This document shows positions 7,321 through 13,667 of a DNA stretch of 22,396 nucleotides, piece by piece. This stretch comes from a virus. The translations under genes and the position numbers were made by a program. The stretch is from IMG/VR virus record IMGVR_UViG_3300032235_000326, positions 1-22,396 of that record, one strand, 5' to 3'. Numbering within the stretch: the stretch's first letter is position 1; every line of letters begins with the position of its first letter. The notes beneath the pieces were generated by a model, which was given only the letters and a program-made list of their open reading frames with translations, searched no databases and was not told the origin of the DNA.

Positions 7321-7911
7321 ATGAATAAAGGATTATTAATAGAAACTCATTTGTTCGAAGCTAAGCTCGTAGAGCAAGATAATGGGACATATTTGGTGAA
7401 AGGAATTTTACAAAGAGCAGGTGCTCCCAATCAAAATCATAGAAGATATCCTAAAGAAATATTGGAGAGAGAGTGTAAAAAATATGAACAACTTATCAAA
7501 GAGCGTAGAGCATTGGGTGAATTAGACCATCCGGACTCTCCTGTTATTAATCTTAAAAACGTTTCTCATAATATCAGAGAAATTGGTTGGGATGGTGATG
7601 ATGTTGTTGGTGTAGTAGAAATTCTTTCAACTCCATCTGGAAATATCCTTAGAGAATTATTAAAAAATAATATTCGTTTGGGTATTAGTAGTAGAGGACT
7701 AGGTTCGGTAAAAGAACTAAGTGATGGTACTTTAATGGTTCAGGAAGACTTCGAATTAGTTGGATGGGATTTTGTATCAAACCCTTCTACACATGGGGCA
7801 TTTATGGCACCAATGAACGAATCAAAGCAATGGGCAAAGGTTGCAGAAGAATGTGGAAAGTTCTGCAAAGCACAAGATTTAATGAGAGAAATCATAATAG
7901 AATTAAACTAA
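7321..7911 (+). CDS. 21: prohead core protease, T4 gp21-like
   Basis: Serine protease that cleaves scaffold, core and capsid proteins during head maturation. The 196 residues (T4 gp21: 212) show the family hallmarks: the segment RAGAPNQNHRRYPKEIL at about 32-48, the catalytic-His region GELDHPDSP with His70, and the catalytic-Ser region GISSRGLGS with Ser124, followed by EDFELVGWDFVSNPS at about 142-156. This is the assemblin-like fold shared with herpesvirus and HK97-type proteases. The N-terminus contains Glu-bearing sites (LLIET, LFEA) that could be self-cleavage points. The ATG follows the previous stop directly. Small head-core proteins lie on both sides, and scaffold and capsid genes lie downstream, the usual 21-22-23 order. 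Confidence 0.95.
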   Translation: MNKGLLIETHLFEAKLVEQDNGTYLVKGILQRAGAPNQNHRRYPKEILERECKKYEQLIKERRALGELDHPDSPVINLKNVSHNIREIGWDGDDVVGVVEILSTPSGNILRELLKNNIRLGISSRGLGSVKELSDGTLMVQEDFELVGWDFVSNPSTHGAFMAPMNESKQWAKVAEECGKFCKAQDLMREIIIELN

Positions 7912-7917
7912 TATAAA

Positions 7918-8334
7918 ATGGCAAAGTTAGTAAACTTAATACCAATTACATCGATGGCAAATGAATCGGTAAGTGATGGGGATTTAAAAAAAGTAAAAGA
8001 TATCTTAGCACAAATAGAAAAGTTAAGAGTAGCATCCAACGCTGGTAAAATTACCGCTCAACAATTCATCGATAAATTTGTACCATTACAAAAGCAATTA
8101 AAAAGTATAAAAATGGAATCAATGCATGAATCATTGGATGATATGGATGCAACGTTACCGGCGCAAGTTGAAAGATTCTTAGATAGAGCAGTTGGCGCAA
8201 TTAAAGGATATAATTTATCAAAGAAAAAAGAACAATTGATAATTGCAAAAATTATTGATGCATTGAATTTGGATAGAGCACAATTAATGCAAGCTATTCA
8301 AAAAATTAAGAAAAACGATATTCTAAAGAAATAG
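7918..8334 (+). CDS. small helical hypothetical protein, probable head-core protein
   Basis: A 138-residue, Lys-rich, largely alpha-helical protein. Residues 20-65 look like a helical hairpin (LKKVKDILAQIEKL, then FVPLQKQLKSIKM), and 83-138 contain further helices ending in KKNDILKK. It contains Met/Glu stretches (ESMHESLDDMD) that could be protease sites. No family is recognised. It lies six bases after the prohead protease and four bases before the next gene, and several genes of this kind surround the protease, so a role as internal core protein is plausible but inferred. Confidence 0.8.
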   Translation: MAKLVNLIPITSMANESVSDGDLKKVKDILAQIEKLRVASNAGKITAQQFIDKFVPLQKQLKSIKMESMHESLDDMDATLPAQVERFLDRAVGAIKGYNLSKKKEQLIIAKIIDALNLDRAQLMQAIQKIKKNDILKK

Positions 8335-8337
8335 TAT

Positions 8338-8766
8338 ATGTTAAAGTTAAAAGACCTTCTAAATGAGCAAGAGGAGTTTCAACAACTTCCTACTGAAATC
8401 AAAAAACACTTTTTGGAAATAATTTCTACATTTGGTCAATTTGGTGAACAAATGAATAGAAAATCTGATATCAGAACTATTGCTGAAACTTTAGGTGGTA
8501 TTGCAGATGCGGCACAAGAATATACTTTGAGAGAAGGTGGTGATTGGTTTGATAGAGTTACTATTAAACGTAATATGAAGGAATTGAAAGCATTGCACGA
8601 AAAGTTCCAAAAAGAATCATTAGAAGCAAAAGCACAAGAACAAAGATTGGAAGCTCTATATGAAGATATGGGGCACGTATTAAATAGATACTTCGAAATA
8701 GCAGATGTTTCTGAAGAAGTTATGAGAAATAGATTAGGTCTAAAAGAATGTAAAACTTGCAAATAA
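8338..8766 (+). CDS. helical hypothetical protein, head block
   Basis: A 142-residue protein with a short amphipathic start (MLKLKDLLNEQEE) similar in style to other small proteins of this block. The middle (about 68-112) is a long charged helix, probably coiled coil (MKELKALHEKFQKESLEAKA). It ends with a Cys pair, CKTC, at residues 138-141. No enzyme signature is visible. The ATG at 8338 is preceded by TAGTAT and no Shine-Dalgarno sequence. Its stop shares a base with the next ATG (TAATG), so its translation is probably coupled to the Dps-like protein. I recall similar proteins next to such genes in other phages only vaguely, so the call stays hypothetical. Confidence 0.8.
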   Translation: MLKLKDLLNEQEEFQQLPTEIKKHFLEIISTFGQFGEQMNRKSDIRTIAETLGGIADAAQEYTLREGGDWFDRVTIKRNMKELKALHEKFQKESLEAKAQEQRLEALYEDMGHVLNRYFEIADVSEEVMRNRLGLKECKTCK

Positions 8767-9137
8767 TGGAAGAATTAGCATCATTATTATTACAAAGTAG
8801 AACACAAGCTCATTCATTTCATTTGGGTGTTAGAGGTGTAGGTTCACATTCCGCACATTTAGCATTGGGAGATTACTACGATTCAATCGGTGGATTAATA
8901 GATGGGTTGGTAGAAGTATATCAGGGTAAAGAAGGTTTGATTCAATTATCTGGCATCGGAGTATTGGATAAGAACAATGATATCAAAAACATAATTAATT
9001 ATTTTGAAAAATTATGTGTAATGGTTGCAAAGTTAAGACAAAATCCTAAATTACAAGATAGCTGGATTCAAAACGATATAGATACTGTTGTATCTTTATT
9101 ATATAAAACTAAATATAAATTAGTAAACCACCAATAA
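8766..9137 (+). CDS. Dps/ferritin-like four-helix protein
   Basis: A 123-residue protein. The segment starting at His19 (HLGVRGVGSHSAH, then YYDSIGGLIDGLVE) aligns without gaps to the ferroxidase region of Dps as I remember it from E. coli. His19, His31, Asp46 and Glu50 fall at the same spacing as Dps His51, His63, Asp78 and Glu82. The fifth ligand position is Gly35, with Asp36 next to it. The later helix region (about 73-120) fits the last two Dps helices. Dps is about 167 residues, so this form lacks the N-terminal part. Similar short phage proteins are, I believe, filed as a family of unknown function. It could bind iron or DNA, or use the fold only structurally. I start at ATG 8766 because it overlaps the previous stop; a TTG nine bases upstream lies inside the previous gene. 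Confidence 0.8.
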   Translation: MEELASLLLQSRTQAHSFHLGVRGVGSHSAHLALGDYYDSIGGLIDGLVEVYQGKEGLIQLSGIGVLDKNNDIKNIINYFEKLCVMVAKLRQNPKLQDSWIQNDIDTVVSLLYKTKYKLVNHQ

Positions 9138-9143
9138 TAAGTT

Positions 9144-9341
9144 ATGTTGATTATTGATGTTAAAGATGGAAACATCGAAAAAGCATTAAAAGCTTACAAG
9201 AGTAAAGTAAAAAGTGTAAAGCAAATTGAGCAACTTAGAGATAGAAAAGAGTTTGAAAAACCATCTGTAACTAAGAGAATTAATACTCAAAAAGCTATAA
9301 GAAAAGAGAAATTACAAAATATTTTTGATAAAAACAAATAA
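9144..9341 (+). CDS. rpsU: ribosomal protein bS21 homologue
   Basis: A 65-residue, strongly basic protein that I recognise as bS21 of the small ribosomal subunit. It has the family start (MLIIDVKDG, then IEKALKAYKSK), a middle with QLRDRKEFEKPSVTKR at about 30-45, and a basic C-terminal helix. The length and the start resemble the flavobacterial form rather than the enterobacterial one. bS21 sits near the 3' end of 16S rRNA. In Bacteroidota it takes part in hiding the anti-Shine-Dalgarno sequence, and phage-encoded bS21 genes are known from environmental phages, where they were linked to late infection. Here it ends the head-core transcript just before a terminator. Its ATG has only AATAATAAGTT upstream and no Shine-Dalgarno sequence, so any feedback control of the kind reported for host rpsU would not apply. 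Confidence 0.93.
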   Translation: MLIIDVKDGNIEKALKAYKSKVKSVKQIEQLRDRKEFEKPSVTKRINTQKAIRKEKLQNIFDKNK

Positions 9342-9366
9342 TTTCTTTAGTTTTCTAAAAAATTTA

Positions 9367-9376
9367 TATATTTATT
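9367..9376 (+). promoter_or_regulatory. ATATTTAT motif copy upstream of the bS21 terminator
   Basis: TATATTTATT lies 25 bases after the bS21 stop and directly before the hairpin at 9384-9408. The sequence fits the recurring motif, but the spacing does not fit a promoter for the scaffold gene well: a transcript started here would enter the terminator almost at once, and the ATG is 153 bases away. It may be a partly attenuated promoter or not a promoter at all. Confidence 0.3.
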
Positions 9377-9383
9377 TTCGAAT

Positions 9384-9408
9384 ATCCTATCCTATATAGG
9401 ATTTTTTT
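9384..9408 (+). terminator. rho-independent terminator after bS21
   Basis: ATCCTAT (9384-9390) and ATAGGAT (9396-9402) form a seven-pair stem with a five-base loop, followed by a run of seven T (9402-9408). A nested perfect palindrome, ATCCTATATAGGAT (9389-9402), offers an alternative fold. It separates the head-core and bS21 genes from the scaffold and capsid pair. Confidence 0.75.
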
Positions 9409-9529
9409 GATTAAGACAATCGTTGGTTAATGAATACCCTTCTCTTATAAGGTGTGACCGAACAATCAACAAAATATCATTGAAGTTCCACAATTACAAT
9501 AACTTCACAGGAACAAACTCATTTAAAAA
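9409..9529 (+). promoter_or_regulatory. long, possibly structured leader of the scaffold-capsid transcript
   Basis: About 120 bases lie between the terminator and the scaffold ATG, far more than before any other gene here. Possible pairings include GTTGGTT (9422-9428) with AATCAAC (9464-9470, one G-U pair), a small inner CCTT/AAGG stem (9438-9441 with 9449-9452), and, closer to the ATG, GAAGTT with AACTTC around 9483-9510. No Shine-Dalgarno sequence is visible. A promoter must lie here or just upstream, but I see no clear TAnnTTTG box. Function is inferred from length and position. Confidence 0.35.
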
Positions 9530-10726
9530 ATGGCAAATTCAAAATTGTTAAAAGAAGCAATCGCAGATGCTAAAGCGGTTAAAGAAACTGCATTGGCTAA
9601 CGCAAAGCTTGCTTTAGAAGAAGCCTTCACACCAAGACTACAGTCTATGTTAACTCAAAAGTTAAGAGCTGAAGCTGAAATGGAAGGGGACGAGGAGCAA
9701 GTAGATGAAGAATTAGATTCAACAGGAATCGGTTCTTCTACATCTAATCCTACTTTGGATGCGCACACTGAATTCGAAGCTGGTTCTACTGAAACTACAT
9801 CTGGTGAGCCAGGTGCACAAGTAGATGACTACAAAAAAGTAGCAGATATCAACGAAGAAGAAGGCGCAGAAGAAATGGATAAAGATACTGAAATCGCAGA
9901 ATTAAAGGCTAGATTAGCTGAATTAGAAGGCGAAGATTCAGAAGAAGAAAATCCTTTTGCAGCTGCAGAAGGTGAAGATGGAATGGATGCAGAAGCAGAC
10001 CCATTCGCATCTATGGAAGGTGATGGCGAAGAGTACGATGTTACTGGTATGGAACCAGAAGAATCTGAAGAAGATGACATGGACTTAGAAGCAATCATCA
10101 GAGAGTTAGAAGCACAATTAGGTGATGAAGAAGGTTCAGAAGAAGTACCTGCAGAAGAGCCAATGGCTGAAAATTTAGCAGATGGTTCAGAAGCTGGAAC
10201 TGACAAAGGCGAAGACCCTAAAGTAGTTGTAACTAACGAAGCTGAAGAAGAATCAGATGAAGTTGACTTAGAAGAAATTTTAAGAGAAATGGAAGCTGAT
10301 ATGAAAGGCGACGAAGAGAAAGTTGATGAAGCTGAAGAAACCGAAAAAGATAAGGAAATCGAAGAAGCTTACAAAACTATCAAATCATTACAAAGAACTA
10401 TTAACGAAGTAAACTTATTAAACGCTAAGTTATTATTCGCTAATAAATTATTCAGAGCTCACAACATGACTAACGAACAAAAAGTTAAAGTGATTGAAAC
10501 TTTGGATAGAACAAAATCAGTAAGAGAGGTTAAATTGGTATTCTCTACATTAGCAGAGAACTTCAAATACACTTCAACTAACAAAACAGCTAAAAAAACA
10601 ATCAAAGAAGGAATCGCTTCTAAAGCAGTTAAATCAACTGCACCGAAAGCAGCAGCTAAGCAAGTAATTGCAGAATCTGCAGATTTTTCTAATAGATTTA
10701 AGAAATTAGCAGGTATTATTAAGTAA
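9530..10726 (+). CDS. 22: prohead scaffold/core protein, T4 gp22-like
   Basis: Internal scaffold on which the capsid shell assembles; it is then degraded by the prohead protease. The 398 residues exceed T4 gp22 (269). The start is an Ala/Lys-rich helix (about 1-55). The centre (about 50-265) is extremely acidic, rich in Glu, Asp, Gly and Met, and contains near-repeats such as DMDLEAIIRELEAQL and EVDLEEILREMEADM. The C-terminal part (about 275-335: INEVNLLNAKLLFANKLF, VKVIETLDRTKSVREVK) is the most typical gp22-like segment. The last 30 residues are basic and end in FKKLAGIIK. The gene sits between the protease and the capsid gene, as in T4, and shares a short gap and probably a transcript with the capsid gene. 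The longer acidic centre may reflect a larger core or looser constraint on length. Confidence 0.92.
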   Translation: MANSKLLKEAIADAKAVKETALANAKLALEEAFTPRLQSMLTQKLRAEAEMEGDEEQVDEELDSTGIGSSTSNPTLDAHTEFEAGSTETTSGEPGAQVDDYKKVADINEEEGAEEMDKDTEIAELKARLAELEGEDSEEENPFAAAEGEDGMDAEADPFASMEGDGEEYDVTGMEPEESEEDDMDLEAIIRELEAQLGDEEGSEEVPAEEPMAENLADGSEAGTDKGEDPKVVVTNEAEEESDEVDLEEILREMEADMKGDEEKVDEAEETEKDKEIEEAYKTIKSLQRTINEVNLLNAKLLFANKLFRAHNMTNEQKVKVIETLDRTKSVREVKLVFSTLAENFKYTSTNKTAKKTIKEGIASKAVKSTAPKAAAKQVIAESADFSNRFKKLAGIIK

Positions 10727-10757
10727 TTCATAACAAAAACAATTAAAAGTACATAAA

Positions 10758-12371
10758 ATGGACTTAAAAAAATTAATGAACGGAGCTAACCCACAAAGCA
10801 TTATGCTTGAGCAAACTAGAGGTTTGAAAGCAAAGTGGGAAAAAACAGGATTGTTAGAGAACGCAGGTTCTGAAACATCTAAGCATGGTATGGCAGTAAT
10901 GTTAGAAAACCAAGCAAAACAATTATTAGACGAGGCTACAAGAACAGGTACATCTTCAGGTTCTGAAGAGTGGGCTGGTGTTGCGTTACCTTTAGTAAGA
11001 AGAATCTTTGGTTCTATCGCATCTAAAGAGTTCGTTTCAGTTCAACCAATGAACTTACCTTCAGGTCTTATTTTCTACATGGACTTCAAATATGGTACTA
11101 ACCAAACAGGTAGACCAGCACAAAACGAATCTTTATTCGGTAATGGTGGTGCTTTTGGTAAAGATTCTCAATCTCCAGCTGGTAACAAATTAGGTTCTAC
11201 TCAAGCTACTGAAGGTGGTCTTTATGGAGCAGGTCGTTTTGGATATACAATCAACGATATCGATACAGCAGTTGTTGCAACTATTGCATCAGCTTCATTA
11301 TCAGATATCAATTTTGATTTGAAAAACTCAACTTTCTCTGCATCTTTCGCAGCTGAAAAAATCAAAAAATTATCAGTAGAATTGCCAGCAGGTGCTGATT
11401 GGAATGGTGCAAGAGCATTTGAATTAGTACAATCAGGTTCTGGATTTACTTTCTATCCTGAATATACTGCAGTAAACGCAGGAACTGCTAGTTTCTTCGC
11501 AGCATATACTTCAGCTGTAACTACTGGTTCAGTAGGTGCAACTTTATCATACCACGCACAACCAACTGATATCTCTCGTGGTGACTTCGAAGATAGAGGT
11601 TCAAACTTGGATATTCCAGAAATTGAATTAGAATTGAAATCAGAACCAATCGTTGCTAAGACTCGTAAGTTAAAAGCAATTTGGACTCCTGAATTAGCGC
11701 AAGATTTGAACGCATACCACTCTGTAGATGCAGAAGCGGAATTGACTCAAATGTTAAGTGAGTACATCTCTTTAGAAATCGACTTAGAAATCTTAGAAAT
11801 GTTACAAGCTAACGCTTTCACAACTGATTATTGGTCTGCAAGAGTTGGATATGATTACAATTCAGTAGCAAACGCTTTCCAAGTAGATTCAAATGCAGCA
11901 GCAGCTTCAGCATACACAAAATCAACTTGGTATCAAACTTTAGGTATCAAATTACAAAAGGTATCTAACAAGATTCACCAATTAACAATGAGAGGTGGAG
12001 CAAACTTCTTAGTAGTTTCTCCTAACGTAGCAACTATCTTAGAATCAATGAATGGTTTCTCTGCTAACCCAGGTAAAGACGCTTTATCTTTCGCAGCAGG
12101 TGTAACTAACATCGGTTCAATCTCAAATAGATACGATGTTTACAAAAACCCTTACATGACTGAGAACGTAATCTTATTAGGTTTCAAAGGTTCTAACTTC
12201 TTCGAAACCGGAGCAGTTTACGCACCATATGTACCATTGATTATGACTCCTTTAGTGTACGACCCAACTAACTTCACTCCTAGACGTGGTGTTATGACTC
12301 GTTACGCTAAGAAAATCGTAAGACCAGAATTCTACGGTAAGATTATCGTTGATGGTATCAACACTCTTTAA
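10758..12371 (+). CDS. 23: major capsid protein, T4 gp23-like
   Basis: Shell subunit of the head. The 537 residues compare with 521 in T4. Family features include VSVQPMNLPSGLIFYMDFKYG at about 94-114 (T4 has a closely similar VQPMNSPTGQVF), and the segment KTRKLKAIWTPELAQDL followed by HSVDAEAELTQMLS and LEIDLEILEML, which parallels T4 KSRQLKAQYSIELAQDL. The N-terminal 59 residues look like the removed propeptide. LLDEA gives a Leu-x-Glu/Ala site after Glu59, close to the T4 site after Glu65. Codons look strongly selected: TCT, GGT, AAC and TTA recur. The leader before the ATG is A-rich without a Shine-Dalgarno sequence. A strong terminator follows 22 bases after the stop. Confidence 0.97.
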   Translation: MDLKKLMNGANPQSIMLEQTRGLKAKWEKTGLLENAGSETSKHGMAVMLENQAKQLLDEATRTGTSSGSEEWAGVALPLVRRIFGSIASKEFVSVQPMNLPSGLIFYMDFKYGTNQTGRPAQNESLFGNGGAFGKDSQSPAGNKLGSTQATEGGLYGAGRFGYTINDIDTAVVATIASASLSDINFDLKNSTFSASFAAEKIKKLSVELPAGADWNGARAFELVQSGSGFTFYPEYTAVNAGTASFFAAYTSAVTTGSVGATLSYHAQPTDISRGDFEDRGSNLDIPEIELELKSEPIVAKTRKLKAIWTPELAQDLNAYHSVDAEAELTQMLSEYISLEIDLEILEMLQANAFTTDYWSARVGYDYNSVANAFQVDSNAAAASAYTKSTWYQTLGIKLQKVSNKIHQLTMRGGANFLVVSPNVATILESMNGFSANPGKDALSFAAGVTNIGSISNRYDVYKNPYMTENVILLGFKGSNFFETGAVYAPYVPLIMTPLVYDPTNFTPRRGVMTRYAKKIVRPEFYGKIIVDGINTL

Positions 12372-12393
12372 TCTTTATTGAATTAAAGAATAT

Positions 12394-12425
12394 AAAAGGG
12401 GAAGTAGAAATACTTCCCTTTTTTT
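12394..12425 (+). terminator. strong rho-independent terminator after the capsid gene
   Basis: GGGAAGTA (12399-12406) and TACTTCCC (12411-12418) form eight pairs closed by a GAAA tetraloop. The stem is extended by a G-U pair and four A-T pairs, and a run of seven T follows (12419-12425). It ends the scaffold-capsid transcript and insulates the following fibre-type gene. Confidence 0.92.
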
Positions 12426-12446
12426 ATGCCGATATAACAAATTATC

Positions 12447-12456
12447 CATATTTATT
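12447..12456 (+). promoter_or_regulatory. candidate late promoter element, CATATTTATT
   Basis: A copy of the recurring ATATTTAT core, placed after the capsid terminator and 22 bases before the next ATG. Because the terminator should block upstream transcription, a promoter is expected in this gap, which makes this one of the better-supported copies. Confidence 0.5.
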
Positions 12457-12478
12457 GGTGTAACTTAACACTTATTAA

Positions 12479-13618
12479 ATGTCAAACGTAATTTTCAAAG
12501 CATACGATTTACCAATTTACACATTAGATGCGGCTGATAAAATCCTTTCTTCACAAGGAAATAATGAATTGGGGTATGTTCCAGCTCTTACATTTGCAAC
12601 AACCGGTTCAAATATATTCACCGGTGGACAAATTTTAGTTGGTAATCTTACAATTGATGGTGACATATTTGCAAACACATTCAATGTAACAACTTCATCA
12701 ATAAATCATTTCACTGCATCTACTAATTTTGGATTGGATGATGGTGATACTCACACATTTACTGGTTCGGTTAAAATTACAGGCTCACTAAATACAATTG
12801 GTAGTGTAACAACAACCGGTTCTTTGTTAGTAAGTGGTTCAACAACTCAAATTGGAAATAATACTCTACAAGGAAATACACTATTAAGTGGAACGATTGG
12901 AATTACCGGAAATTCAACTTTAACGGGTTCATTTTTAGTAAGTGGTTCAACGACTCAAATTGGAGATAACAATTTATATGGTAATACTTGGTTATATGGT
13001 GCAATTGATGTAAGTGGTTCAACTAATTTCCACAATCACACTATTACAATGACAGGTTCAATGTACACAAGTGGTTCTCAATCTATCACAGGTTCATTGG
13101 ATGTTAAAGGAAATATAAATGTAGCAAGTGGTTCAGAGTTTTATTTAGCCGGAAATAAATTATTCAATTACGGGCAATTTAGTGATACAACTACACAGAG
13201 TGGAAGTGCGGATACTGCATATTCTATGAAATTAAATACAACCGATTTTGCACATGAAGTTACTATTGCAAATGGAACTAGAATAACACCAGCAAACACA
13301 GGTATATACAATTTACAATTTTCAGCACAAATGGAAAATACTGCAAATAGTACAATTGATTTTGATATTTGGTTGGCATATACGGGTAGTAATGTTGCAA
13401 ATTCAAACACAAATATTACATTAACAAAGGTAGCAGGTTCTTTGGGTAGAAGTGTTGCCGCATGGAACTGGATGTTACCCATAGTTGCAAATGATTATGT
13501 TGAAATAAAATGGAGTTGTAATGATTCAACAGGTCAAATTGCTTCACAAGGAACACAAACAAACCCGTCAAGACCCGCAATTCCATCCGTTATTGCAACA
13601 TTCACACAAATAGGATAA
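12479..13618 (+). CDS. beta-helical fibre or decoration protein with C1q/TNF-like C-terminus
   Basis: A 379-residue protein. Residues 1-60 form an N-terminal module. Residues 60-225 are short beta repeats rich in TGS and SGS (for example LVSGSTTQIG), including two 36-residue units, as in elongated trimeric phage fibres. From about residue 233 the sequence changes to a globular beta-sandwich type: NTGIYNLQFSAQMEN, DIWLAYTGSN and a final VIATFTQIG strand. This strand pattern is like C1q/TNF jelly-roll domains seen at the tips of phage fibres, and might bind a receptor or sugar. It lies between the capsid and neck genes, separated from both by a terminator and candidate promoters. A head decoration, whisker-like fibre or tail fibre are all possible. 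Assignment to a fold is by eye. Confidence 0.85.
   Translation: MSNVIFKAYDLPIYTLDAADKILSSQGNNELGYVPALTFATTGSNIFTGGQILVGNLTIDGDIFANTFNVTTSSINHFTASTNFGLDDGDTHTFTGSVKITGSLNTIGSVTTTGSLLVSGSTTQIGNNTLQGNTLLSGTIGITGNSTLTGSFLVSGSTTQIGDNNLYGNTWLYGAIDVSGSTNFHNHTITMTGSMYTSGSQSITGSLDVKGNINVASGSEFYLAGNKLFNYGQFSDTTTQSGSADTAYSMKLNTTDFAHEVTIANGTRITPANTGIYNLQFSAQMENTANSTIDFDIWLAYTGSNVANSNTNITLTKVAGSLGRSVAAWNWMLPIVANDYVEIKWSCNDSTGQIASQGTQTNPSRPAIPSVIATFTQIG
12827..13042 (+). repeat. two 108-base tandem units inside the fibre gene
   Basis: Unit 1 (12827-12934) and unit 2 (12935-13042) both start with TTAGTAAGTGGTTCAAC and encode LVSGSTTQIG followed by a GNT turn and an hhG-type strand. Similarity is high in the first half and fades in the second. 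It probably represents duplication of a beta-helix coil pair of 36 residues. Confidence 0.75.
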
Positions 13619-13636
13619 CTTATCTTTTTATATTCT

Positions 13637-13646
13637 TATATTTATA
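13637..13646 (+). promoter_or_regulatory. candidate late promoter element, TATATTTATA
   Basis: An exact TATATTTATA decamer lies in the 49-base gap after the fibre-type gene, 21 bases before the gp13-like ATG. It would drive the neck and tail-completion genes. No clear hairpin terminator separates it from the preceding gene. Confidence 0.5.
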
Positions 13647-13667
13647 AGTAAATATAATTGGAATAAT

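Noticed and set aside
8757-8765. TTG nine bases upstream as the start of the Dps-like gene
   Set aside because: It lies inside the previous gene, and an ATG at 8766 that overlaps the stop is the better start.
9430-9450. Six-codon frame MNTLLL in the scaffold leader as a possible leader peptide
   Set aside because: Too short to distinguish from chance, with no codon bias or attenuator structure clearly tied to it.
9829-10731. Minus-strand open frames of 125 and 90 residues opposite the scaffold gene
   Set aside because: The first is a Ser-rich shadow of the acidic GAA/GAT codons, the second a hydrophobic antisense frame. Neither has coding features.
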